Below are positions 34,106 through 41,836 of a stretch of DNA of 64,000 bases, piece by piece. A program made the translations under genes and the position numbers. The stretch's first letter is position 1. Each line of letters opens with the position of its first letter. The notes under the pieces were generated by a model. That model was not told the DNA's origin, searched no databases, and saw only the letters and a program-made list of their open reading frames with translations. Origin of the DNA: G963665815 sp942492065 (GTDB taxonomy: Bacteria; Cloacimonadota; Cloacimonadia; Cloacimonadales; JAIOQZ01). Location of the stretch: contig CALODV010000014.1 in the NCBI GenBank assembly GCA_942492065.1, forward strand, positions 248,001 through 312,000. Direction: 5' to 3'.

Positions 34106-36808
34106 CTACTTGTTATTATTGGCAATTAATTTTTTAACTTGTACTGCTGTAACTTTGTATTCAGGGATTTTTGCTACCGGATCAATTTCCTTATGAGTTA
34201 ATCGGTTCACAGGACTTTCATGAAAATGAAAAGCAATGAAAACCACACCTTTTTTTATCCTGTCAGTTACTTCTGCTGCAATTGATATCTCACCTCTGGC
34301 TGATGTCACTTCGACGATTTCTCCATTTACAATATCCCGCTGGGCTGCATCATATGGCGATATTTTTACTGTTGGAGGTGACAGACGATCAAACTCTTTA
34401 CTTTTCCTTATCATTGTTCCTGTGTGAAACTGATGAGCCAGTCGACCGGTAGTGAGGATTAGTGGATACTCTCTGCTGCAAATCTCATAAGGTGGAGTAT
34501 AATCAACAATTTTGAATTTTGGCAAACCTATCGGAAAGCTGTTTTGGTGAAGAATTTCTGTACCTGGATGATTAGTATCAGGACAAGGCCATTGGATTCC
34601 TTTTTCTTCAGTTCTTTCCGGAGTGATACCTCTGTAAAATGGGATTGTTTCGTTGATTTCTCTCGTGATATCCTCAGAACTTGAGTATTTCCAGTTATAA
34701 CCCATTGCAATAGCCAGGTCAGTTACTATTGCCCAGTCATTTTTTGCTGACCCTGGTGAATCAGTTGCTTTTCTCAGCTTTTGCACTCTACGTTCGGTGT
34801 TTGTAAAATGACCTGTTTTCTCTGAAAAACATGCTGCAGGGAGAACAATGTCAGCCATTTCAGCTGTTTCTGTCATGAATATATCCTGAACAACAAGTAA
34901 ATCGAGAGATTTCAGAGCTTCTATTGTATGAGTCTGATCCGGATCGCTCAAAACAGGGTTTTCTCCCATAACGTATAAAGCTTTTATTTCTCCGGAAATT
35001 GCTCCATCAAGCATTTCTGTGATCGTTAATCCCGGTTTGCTGCAGAGTTCAGTATGCCAGTAGTCTGCAAATTTTTCAATAGATTCAGGTTTGCTTACTT
35101 TTGCATAACCCGGAAGAGTATCCGGAAGACATCCCACATCACAAGCTCCCTGTACATTAGATTGACCTCTGAGAGGATTGACTCCTGCACCGGGAATGCC
35201 AATGTTACCACACATTAACTGAAGGTTAGCCAGAGCGAGTACGTTCTGATATCCTGATGTGTGCTGAGTTATCCCCATAGCAAAATAGACAGCTGCAGTT
35301 TTTGCTTTACCGAGCAGTTCTGCAATCTTATATAAGGTTGAAGCTTTAATGCCTGCGATATCTTCAATTGTCTCGGGAGCATACTTTGGTTTAAGCATCT
35401 CATTTTTAAAAAGAATCCATGAGTCCAGATCAGTTCGGGATTTTATATACTCAAGGTCGAACAGGTTCTTTTTAATAATGACATGTATTATTGAGTTAAT
35501 CAGTGCAGTATCTGATCCCGGCTTTTGAGAAGCATAGATTTCAGCGAACCTGGCAAGTTCTATTTTCTTAGGATCAATTACAATGAGTTTTGTTTTGTGG
35601 AATTTGACAGCTTGTTTGATTTTGTTTCCGATTATTGGATGTGCGGCAGTTGTGTCAGAGCCTATTACAAGGATTGCATCTGCTTGATGGATTTCTTTGA
35701 GATTATTTGTCATAGCTCCGCTGCCAAGAGATGCTGCAAGACCTGCAACTGTAGAAGAGTGACAAAGCCGCGCGCAATGGTCAACATTATTGTTACCTAT
35801 GCACGTTCTGAAGAGCTTCTGGAACAGATAGTTGTCCTCATTAGTACATTTTGCGGAGGAAAAACCTCCAATAGCATATTTACCGTTTTCTCTGATAATA
35901 TTCTGAAACTTATCTGCTATAGTCTGAATTGCTGTTTCCCAATCTACAGGCACATGTTTTCCATTTTGCTTTATCAATGGTGTTGTCAGCCTTTTGTCAG
36001 AGTGAACAAACCTGAAGCCGAATCTACCTTTACTGCAGAGCATTCCATTATTAACTTCAGAATTTTCTACACCACGGATACGAATAATTTTCCCGGTCTT
36101 CTTGAGCGTATGAATTTCAATATTGCACCCCACTCCACAGTATGTACAGATGGATCTGATTTTATTAATCTCTCTGTCACGGTAGGCTCGTTTGGAGTTT
36201 TTATCGTAAATAGCTCCTACAGGGCATAGCTGAGAGCATTCTCCGCATTGAACACAACTTGATTCACCCAGTTTTTTGTTGTAATCAATCGTAATTCTGG
36301 TGTCTCCACCTCTGTCCGCAAAACTGATGACTTCATTAACAACAGTATTATTACAGCCACTTACACAATTCCCACAACTGATGCATTTATCTATATCTTT
36401 AACGATGAACTCAGATGATGTATCAGGTTTATTAACTCTTTGTCCTATAACATAGTCATCCATCTCTGAATAGAAAACAGCATCCTGCAAAGCACAATGA
36501 AGGTTCGCCGGACAGTTGATACAGCTGTGATTTCCTGATTCCAGAATCAGTTTAAGTATCATGGAAACAGTATTTCGAACCAGTTTGGATTTTGTTCTTA
36601 CTTCCATGTTCGGTGAAACAGCAGTAGAACAGGCTGGTACAAGATTATTATCAACTTCAACCAGGCAGACACGGCAGTTTCCGCAAATGCCTGTCTTGGG
36701 GTGATAACACAAATGAGGAATGTACATATTATTCCTCATAGCACACTGCAGAATTGTTTCGTTATCTTTTGCCTGCAGAACTTGATTATTGATTTTTATG
36801 GAAATCAT
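34106..36808 (-). CDS. fdhA: Formate dehydrogenase catalytic subunit, NuoG-like N-terminus, UGU at the Sec position
   Basis: A 900-residue Mo/W-bis-MGD oxidoreductase. Iron-sulfur region: [2Fe-2S] (GICGNCRVCLVEV), His-Cys3 [4Fe-4S] (HSCINCPANLHC), two [4Fe-4S] (CISCGNCVSGC, CVQCGECSQLCPVGA), then CTYCGVGCNIEI with GMLCSKGRFG. Active site HCARLCHSSTVAGL: residue 349 is encoded TGT (35762-35764), exactly where FdhF-type enzymes have Sec. Oxidises formate or reduces CO2, passing electrons to the NuoE/NuoF-like subunits encoded upstream. ATG 36808 follows a terminator; an earlier in-frame ATG lies within the hairpin and is rejected. The Cys349 may in fact be selenocysteine (see findings). Confidence 0.88.
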   Translation of the reverse strand: MISIKINNQVLQAKDNETILQCAMRNNMYIPHLCYHPKTGICGNCRVCLVEVDNNLVPACSTAVSPNMEVRTKSKLVRNTVSMILKLILESGNHSCINCPANLHCALQDAVFYSEMDDYVIGQRVNKPDTSSEFIVKDIDKCISCGNCVSGCNNTVVNEVISFADRGGDTRITIDYNKKLGESSCVQCGECSQLCPVGAIYDKNSKRAYRDREINKIRSICTYCGVGCNIEIHTLKKTGKIIRIRGVENSEVNNGMLCSKGRFGFRFVHSDKRLTTPLIKQNGKHVPVDWETAIQTIADKFQNIIRENGKYAIGGFSSAKCTNEDNYLFQKLFRTCIGNNNVDHCARLCHSSTVAGLAASLGSGAMTNNLKEIHQADAILVIGSDTTAAHPIIGNKIKQAVKFHKTKLIVIDPKKIELARFAEIYASQKPGSDTALINSIIHVIIKKNLFDLEYIKSRTDLDSWILFKNEMLKPKYAPETIEDIAGIKASTLYKIAELLGKAKTAAVYFAMGITQHTSGYQNVLALANLQLMCGNIGIPGAGVNPLRGQSNVQGACDVGCLPDTLPGYAKVSKPESIEKFADYWHTELCSKPGLTITEMLDGAISGEIKALYVMGENPVLSDPDQTHTIEALKSLDLLVVQDIFMTETAEMADIVLPAACFSEKTGHFTNTERRVQKLRKATDSPGSAKNDWAIVTDLAIAMGYNWKYSSSEDITREINETIPFYRGITPERTEEKGIQWPCPDTNHPGTEILHQNSFPIGLPKFKIVDYTPPYEICSREYPLILTTGRLAHQFHTGTMIRKSKEFDRLSPPTVKISPYDAAQRDIVNGEIVEVTSARGEISIAAEVTDRIKKGVVFIAFHFHESPVNRLTHKEIDPVAKIPEYKVTAVQVKKLIANNNK
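35733..35764 (-). promoter_or_regulatory. Candidate recoded UGU codon with SECIS-like hairpin
   Basis: After the active-site TGT (35762-35764), twelve bases follow, then GUUGC (35749-35745) can pair with GCAGC (35737-35733) around loop AGGUCUU. E. coli fdhF has loop AGGUCU at the same distance. The protein motif VAGL is conserved here and constrains the same bases, so the resemblance is suggestive, not proof. I see no good lower stem. Confidence 0.4.
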
Positions 36809-36820
36809 ATTTGTCCGGGT

Positions 36821-36855
36821 AAAAAAAAAGAGAGGTATGGGATTAACCATACCTC
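36821..36855 (-). terminator. Terminator between the NuoF-like gene and fdhA
   Basis: On the minus strand GAGGTATGG (36855-36847) pairs with CCATACCTC (36840-36832), followed by TCTTTTTTTTT. It stands 12 bases after the NuoF-like stop and 13 bases before fdhA, so fdhA needs read-through or its own promoter. Confidence 0.85.
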
Positions 36856-36867
36856 AAAATATATTTA

Positions 36868-38721
36868 TTACTCTTGTTCAGCAGCTTCGGCTTGAGCTTT
36901 TCTGAAATCAATAATTTCTTGTCTCATTCCGGCATTTTTGTCAACTGCATTTACTGGACATACATCCACACAGTTTCCACATTTAACACAATCAATCTGT
37001 TTGATAGTGTATTTTTCTTCTCTTGAACCGGAGATACAGTTAGTAGGGCAGTTTTTAGCACAGAGTGAACAACCGATACATTTATCTTTATCTATATCAA
37101 AGTTGATAAGATCAAGACAAACGAGAGTTGAACATTTATTTTCTTTGATATGTTCTTCATATTCGTTTCTGAAATATCTGATTGTGCTGAGTACTGGATT
37201 AGGAGCAGTTTGACCGAGACCGCAGAGTGAGGTTTGTTTAATCACATTACCAAGTTCAATAAGTCTTTCGATGTCTCCCTCTTTTCCTCTTCCTGAAGTG
37301 ATGTTTTCCAGAATTTCGTGCATGTGCTTGAGCCCAATTCTACATGGTGTACATTTACCGCATGATTCTTCAACTGAGAACTCCAGGAAGAATTTAGCAA
37401 CGTTAACCATACAATTGCTGTCGTCCATAACAATAACACCACCGGAACCCATCATTGCACCTTTTTCAATGAGTGACTGATAGTCTATCTGCACGTCAAG
37501 GTGATCGTTAGTGAGGCATCCACCTGAAGGTCCACCAAGCTGAACAGCTTTGAATTTTTTACCGCTAGGGATTCCGCCACCAACTTCAAAAATAAGTTCC
37601 TGAAGACTGATTCCCATAGGAACTTCCACAAGACCTGTATTTTTAACATCACCGGTAAGAGCGAACACTTTAGTTCCTTTACTGGTTTCTGTACCCATTT
37701 GAGAGAACCATTCAGCACCTTTAGTGAATATTGTAGGCAGGTTAGCATATGTTTCAACATTGTTTACTGCTGTTGGTTTACCCCAGAGTCCTTCTACTGA
37801 TGGATATGGTGGTTTTGCGGATGGTTGGCCTCTTTTACCTTCGATAGAAGCTATAAGTGCAGTTTCTTCTCCACATACGAATGCACCGGCACCGGTACGA
37901 ACTTCAGCTTTGAAAGAGAAGTCTGAACCGAAGATGTTATCTCCAAGGATGCCAAGCTCAAGAGCTTGTTTTATTGCTTGTCTGATACGTTTTATTGCGA
38001 GAGGGTATTCAGCTCTGATGTAGAAGTAACCTTCGGATGCTCCGATACAATAAGCAGCGATAGCCATACCTTCAAGTACTCTGTGAGGATCTCCTTCAAG
38101 GAGTGATCTGTCCATGAAAGCACCAGGGTCACCTTCATCTCCATTACAGATAACGTATTTCTGATCAGCGACAGGTTTTCTTGTAAGATCCCATTTTAAT
38201 GCTGTTGGGAATCCACCACCGCCGCGACCACGGAGTCCTGATTCTTTGACAACGCTGATACCATCTTCCGGAGTCAGTTGTGTAACGAGTTTTCCAAGAG
38301 CTTCGTAACCGCCAAGAGCGATATATTCTTCAATACTTTCAGGATCAAGATGTCCACAGTTTTCCAGGGCAACTTTAACCTGTTTTTTATAGAAAGGGAT
38401 TTCTTTCTGATCTACAATAACTTTATTTTCATCTTCTTTAAGCATGAGACGTTGAACGGGACGACCTTTGATGAAGTGTTCCATAACCATTTCTTCAACA
38501 TCTTCAACTGTAACTTTCTGATAAAATGTTCCATCAGGATAAATCTTGATAACAGGACCGTAGTCACATGGTCCCATACAGCCAGTTTCAATAATATTAA
38601 TCTCATTGAGAATATCGTTGGCTTCAAGAACCTGAATCATTTTTTCTTTAATTTTAAGTGCTCCTGCGGAAACACAACCTGAACCGCAGCATATTAGAAC
38701 ATCAATTCTTTTTACTGGCAT
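36868..38721 (-). CDS. NuoF/HydB-type NAD- and FMN-binding subunit
   Basis: A 617-residue flavoprotein. N-terminal thioredoxin-like [2Fe-2S] domain (ICCGSGCVSAG, ETGCMGPCDYGP), central FMN/NADH domain (GLRGRGGGGFPTALKW, NGDEGDPGAFMDRSLLEGDPH), [4Fe-4S] site ESCGKCTPCRIG, and two C-terminal [4Fe-4S] ferredoxin motifs (CIGCSLCAKNCPTNC, CVKCGNCVDVCPVNA). This layout is that of HydB/HndC in bifurcating hydrogenases and formate dehydrogenases. Because the catalytic neighbour is FdhA, an NAD(P)-linked or ferredoxin/NAD-bifurcating formate dehydrogenase is likely. GGAGG precedes the start. Confidence 0.9.
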   Translation of the reverse strand: MPVKRIDVLICCGSGCVSAGALKIKEKMIQVLEANDILNEINIIETGCMGPCDYGPVIKIYPDGTFYQKVTVEDVEEMVMEHFIKGRPVQRLMLKEDENKVIVDQKEIPFYKKQVKVALENCGHLDPESIEEYIALGGYEALGKLVTQLTPEDGISVVKESGLRGRGGGGFPTALKWDLTRKPVADQKYVICNGDEGDPGAFMDRSLLEGDPHRVLEGMAIAAYCIGASEGYFYIRAEYPLAIKRIRQAIKQALELGILGDNIFGSDFSFKAEVRTGAGAFVCGEETALIASIEGKRGQPSAKPPYPSVEGLWGKPTAVNNVETYANLPTIFTKGAEWFSQMGTETSKGTKVFALTGDVKNTGLVEVPMGISLQELIFEVGGGIPSGKKFKAVQLGGPSGGCLTNDHLDVQIDYQSLIEKGAMMGSGGVIVMDDSNCMVNVAKFFLEFSVEESCGKCTPCRIGLKHMHEILENITSGRGKEGDIERLIELGNVIKQTSLCGLGQTAPNPVLSTIRYFRNEYEEHIKENKCSTLVCLDLINFDIDKDKCIGCSLCAKNCPTNCISGSREEKYTIKQIDCVKCGNCVDVCPVNAVDKNAGMRQEIIDFRKAQAEAAEQE

Positions 38722-38736
38722 TTTTCCTCCGTAGGA

Positions 38737-39105
38737 TTACTTGCTCTCGGTAGAGATTACATAGTCTTCACAGACAAAACCGTTAATAATATGACTTTCA
38801 ACAACTTTTTCAGCTTTTCCTGAGTCCATTTTACCGTAAGTTATTGTTGGCTTTCCATCTTCAATAATATCTACAACAGGTTCCATGGAAGATAAGCCTT
38901 TTTCGCCTGTTTGAGTAACAAGTACATCAGTAAGATTATGTCTTGTAATTTCGTTGAGGAAAGTTTTCATAACATCTCTGGCTCCCATAGCAATTCCGGA
39001 TGTTCCCATTCCAACAACAATTTTGATTCTATGATCTGAACTTCGGAGCTTCATTTCATTCTGTGCTTTTTCTCTGATTTTTCTCAATTCTTCCAAAGTT
39101 TTCAT
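38737..39105 (-). CDS. HndB-like protein without [2Fe-2S] cysteines
   Basis: A 122-residue thioredoxin-like ferredoxin fold related to HndB. Where relatives have GMGTCGIAAGA and QTGCxGxC, this has GMGTSGIAMGA and QTGEKGLSSMEP, so none of the four cluster ligands remains; the only Cys is near the C-terminus. The rest (VVDIIEDGKPTITYGKMD) is well kept. It probably has a structural or regulatory role in the complex. Start overlaps the stop of the ATPase gene (TAATG). Confidence 0.75.
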   Translation of the reverse strand: MKTLEELRKIREKAQNEMKLRSSDHRIKIVVGMGTSGIAMGARDVMKTFLNEITRHNLTDVLVTQTGEKGLSSMEPVVDIIEDGKPTITYGKMDSGKAEKVVESHIINGFVCEDYVISTESK

Positions 39106-39674
39106 TAGATTTCCTCCAGTTTTGTCATTTTCAATCCTTCCAGCAATGTCTCTTCAATAAAAGATATCACATCAGGATATGTAATCGGTATACCACCGAG
39201 TTCTTCCTTTATTTCTTTTGTTTTCAATTCAAATACTTTCTGTCCGGCAAATCCGGTACGCTCATAATAAATATCAAAGTCTGCTTCAGAGTGCCCGATG
39301 ATAGCACCCAGCAGGGTATCAGTGATATTCCCCAGGGGCATTCGGTCAATGCTGTCAAGTTGGAAAACAGCTTTCAGTTTGGTTCCTTCACCTGGTTTGC
39401 TGTATACTTCGAAACTGCCGTTGCAGCTTTCAGCATTCTGTTTGAGTAAAGGTACGCCTAAGCCAATTTTCTTTTGTCTCTCGACTTTGGTAGTGTAAAA
39501 CGGATTTACAACATGTTCCAGGACTTCTTCGTCCATTCCGGTTCCATCATCTTCTACTCCGATCGTGATCATGTTGCGTTTAATGTCAGCCTTGATTGAA
39601 ATTTTTACGCAATTTGCTTTTGCTCGTACTGAGTTTTCAATTAGATCAAGAATATGAAGTGATAAATCCTGCAT
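39105..39674 (-). CDS. Stand-alone histidine-kinase-type ATPase in redox cluster
   Basis: A 189-residue GHKL ATPase: LHILDLIENSVRAKAN (N box), GVEDDGTGMDEE (G1), TTKVERQKKIGLGVPLLKQ (F/G2). No phosphoacceptor His domain or receiver. Genes of this type are a standing member of hydrogenase/HymB clusters between nuoE and hndB in Thermotogae and Clostridia. Its role there is not established; it may phosphorylate a partner or act as a nucleotide-dependent switch. Overlaps nuoE (TAATG). Confidence 0.75.
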   Translation of the reverse strand: MQDLSLHILDLIENSVRAKANCVKISIKADIKRNMITIGVEDDGTGMDEEVLEHVVNPFYTTKVERQKKIGLGVPLLKQNAESCNGSFEVYSKPGEGTKLKAVFQLDSIDRMPLGNITDTLLGAIIGHSEADFDIYYERTGFAGQKVFELKTKEIKEELGGIPITYPDVISFIEETLLEGLKMTKLEEI

Positions 39675-40168
39675 TAAACAGAAGTCTCTTTAATTTTGCT
39701 TATGATTTCTTTGATCTGCTTTTTAGTTTCAATTCTTCCAAAAGTGTCTTCACCAATTACAAATACAGGTGCAAGAGAACATGCTCCAACACAACGTACT
39801 GATGTAAGTGTGAACATTTTGTCTTCTGTTGTTTCGCCAAGTTTTACGTCTAGCTCGTCGCTAAGCATCTGAATAAGGCGTTCTGCGCCTTTAACATAAC
39901 AAGCAGTACCAGTACAAACGTTGATGATGTGTTTTCCTCTTGGTTTCATTGAAAAGAAGTTATAGAATGTGACAACACCATAAATCTGATTTATTGGTAT
40001 ACCTGTTTTATCTGCGATAAATTCCTGAACTTCCATTGGTAAATAACCAAAAATCTCCTGAGCCTTATGAAGAATTTCAATAAGCGGATTTCTGATTTTC
40101 ATTTTTTCTTCGATTACTGCTTCAAGTTTCTTATAGAGCAAGTTATCTGTTGATTGACTATGTGTCAT
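39674..40168 (-). CDS. NuoE/HydC-type [2Fe-2S] subunit
   Basis: A 164-residue thioredoxin-fold ferredoxin. N-terminal helical part (LIEILHKAQEIFGYLP), GVVTFYNFFSMKPRGKH, then Cys ligands CTGTACYVKGA and CVGACSLAPV. It passes electrons between NuoF-type flavin and other subunits. GGAGG lies four bases before ATG 40168. It begins the transcription unit that continues to the NuoF-like gene with overlaps. Confidence 0.9.
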   Translation of the reverse strand: MTHSQSTDNLLYKKLEAVIEEKMKIRNPLIEILHKAQEIFGYLPMEVQEFIADKTGIPINQIYGVVTFYNFFSMKPRGKHIINVCTGTACYVKGAERLIQMLSDELDVKLGETTEDKMFTLTSVRCVGACSLAPVFVIGEDTFGRIETKKQIKEIISKIKETSV

Positions 40169-40404
40169 TCATCCTCCTTCAACAGGTTATTATACTTCCC
40201 TTAACTTTTAATTTAATTACAAACTGTCAACAGAATTCTAACATAAACTAAATATTTCTCATTCGCTATTTGATTGTTGAATAGATTGCTATTAAAGGAT
40301 TAAGAGAATTTCATCAGTAAACATTGGTATGTTTAAGAGTATATTGGTTTCTATACAGAAAATATATAAACGATGTCAGTTTTGAAAAACTTATTTTTTG
40401 GGAA
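40169..40404 (-). promoter_or_regulatory. Spacer ahead of the NuoE-like operon, possible promoter
   Basis: A TATAAT hexamer on the minus strand at 40194-40189 would start transcription about 14 bases before the nuoE-like ATG. TTGACA at 40229-40224 is too far for a standard spacing, so the promoter call is weak. Nothing else is recognisable in this 236-base stretch. Confidence 0.25.
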
Positions 40405-41145
40405 TCAGGACTTGTATTTGATGTTATTGTAAGAGTCTTTACAAGCTTTCTTCAGGTTAGCAATAGAAGGCTCGTCCATAAAAATGTATGTATGACTTTT
40501 TCCTATATCTTTAATGTAATGAGCATCGGAGTTTCTGAAGACAGCCAGATTTGCTACTGGTGCGAACATTTCTGCAGCAGCTTCATTACTTGTGTTAGCC
40601 GTTAGCTCTACAGCTTGCAGGTTATCAAGTTCAGGGAAAAAACCGAGTTGTGATGAAACGCTGAATGACGGTGCATCAATATGCGACAGGAAAGGGAATC
40701 CGTTACATTCCAGAATGTTCTCCAGAGTTTCTTCAAGGTTCCACAGTACAGAATTAAGAAGTAGTCTTTCTTCAAAGCAGACGATATTCTCATCCTGGTC
40801 AATGACTACCTGATCACCAAAAAACTCAGGATCGTTCAACAGTGGGGGGAGAGCTGAATCCAGCAGCTCCTGAAAAGCATCTGCATCTTCTTTATTATCG
40901 AAAAGCGCAACAACATGAATTTCTTCAGATGTTTGTACTTCTGAACCAAAGAAGCAGTATATACCCTGCTTTTCCCCGACTGAACGATATGCCTCTGAAT
41001 TTCTCAGAGTATTATGGTCTGTGATCGCAATAATATCCAGTCCTTCTTCAACGGCCTTTTGAATAACACTTGACGGTGCCATTTCCAGTGAACCGCATGG
41101 TGACAGAACCGAATGAATATGCAGATCTGACTTATACCACGGCAA
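40405..41145 (-). CDS. PHP-domain phosphoesterase-like protein
   Basis: A 246-residue PHP protein with metal motifs DLHIHSVLSPCG, ITDHNT, GSEVQTSEEIHVVAL, FLSHIDAP and NSDAHYIKDIG. A hydrolase of phosphoester or nucleotide is likely; the substrate is unknown. PHP genes of this kind recur in hydrogenase and redox-sensor clusters together with DRTGG and anti-sigma-like proteins, which are its neighbours here. Confidence 0.8.
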   Translation of the reverse strand: MPWYKSDLHIHSVLSPCGSLEMAPSSVIQKAVEEGLDIIAITDHNTLRNSEAYRSVGEKQGIYCFFGSEVQTSEEIHVVALFDNKEDADAFQELLDSALPPLLNDPEFFGDQVVIDQDENIVCFEERLLLNSVLWNLEETLENILECNGFPFLSHIDAPSFSVSSQLGFFPELDNLQAVELTANTSNEAAAEMFAPVANLAVFRNSDAHYIKDIGKSHTYIFMDEPSIANLKKACKDSYNNIKYKS

Positions 41146-41156
41146 TTTTTACCTTA

Positions 41157-41501
41157 TTACTGGTTTGTTAATGAGTAAATTATACCGGCAGTGTTGAAGG
41201 ATGGAAGTTTTGTTGTTACAAGACAGATTCCTTCTTCTTCTGCTTTAGCTATTACTTTGTTGTCCGGGACAATATCATTTGTGAACACAACAGTTTTTAC
41301 TCCTGTAAGTGATGCTACAGCAATAACGTTCATGTGTCTCATAATTGTAACCCAGATCATATTATCTCTGGCATTTCCCATTACATCGCTGAGAAGATCG
41401 GATACGTATCCGTCAGAGACAGTAAGTTCATCAATATTAACATTTTCAGTTACAATTTTTCCTTCAATTTTCTCAATAATTTCTGATACTTTAATATTCA
41501 T
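41157..41501 (-). CDS. DRTGG-domain protein 1
   Basis: A 114-residue single DRTGG-type domain (MNIKVSEIIEKIEGKIV start; IAVASLTGVKTVVFTND; ending GICLVTTKLPSFNTAGIIYSL). These domains are thought to bind nucleotides or regulate partner enzymes. A second copy is encoded at 43625. Located between PHP and a small unknown gene in the same orientation. Role inferred from the conserved cluster only. Confidence 0.75.
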   Translation of the reverse strand: MNIKVSEIIEKIEGKIVTENVNIDELTVSDGYVSDLLSDVMGNARDNMIWVTIMRHMNVIAVASLTGVKTVVFTNDIVPDNKVIAKAEEEGICLVTTKLPSFNTAGIIYSLTNQ

Positions 41502-41511
41502 TTTTACTCCA

Positions 41512-41835
41512 TCAGCTTTTTTTCTTGAATGGCACTTTTAATAAGAACAGTATATTATTACTGTCCATATCGTATGTTTCGTGTATTTCTATCAAACCTT
41601 CATTATCCGGTTCACTATCGCTGTTTTCCTTTGCCAGTTTCTCCAAAGCTTCGGAAATCAGCTTTTCAACTTTATGCGTAGAAGACTCATGGTTTTCATA
41701 TTCTTCCTTTGACAGAGTAAAGGTTGTTCCATAATATACTCTGGAGGTTTCTCCATGTGGATTGGTTAATCCTTTAACTGTTTCAAAATAAATTATCTGT
41801 CTTGGAAGATTAGGGTATTTACTAAGTATTTTCAT
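41512..41835 (-). CDS. Small conserved-looking hypothetical protein
   Basis: A 107-residue acidic protein (YPNLPRQIIYFETVKGLTNPHG near the start, split by a YYGTTFTLSKEEYENHE segment, tail DSNNILFLLKVPFKKKS). It is packed one base from the hydrogenase-like gene upstream and ten bases before the DRTGG gene, which supports it being real. No family recognised. Confidence 0.55.
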   Translation of the reverse strand: MKILSKYPNLPRQIIYFETVKGLTNPHGETSRVYYGTTFTLSKEEYENHESSTHKVEKLISEALEKLAKENSDSEPDNEGLIEIHETYDMDSNNILFLLKVPFKKKS

Positions 41836-41836
41836 G

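Noticed and set aside
35525..36229. A 234-codon plus-strand frame opposite fdhA
   Set aside because: It is antisense to strongly conserved formate dehydrogenase coding sequence and shows no domain.
36809..36850. Upstream start for formate dehydrogenase
   Set aside because: The extra residues are encoded by the terminator hairpin and its T run; ATG 36808 begins the [2Fe-2S] domain.
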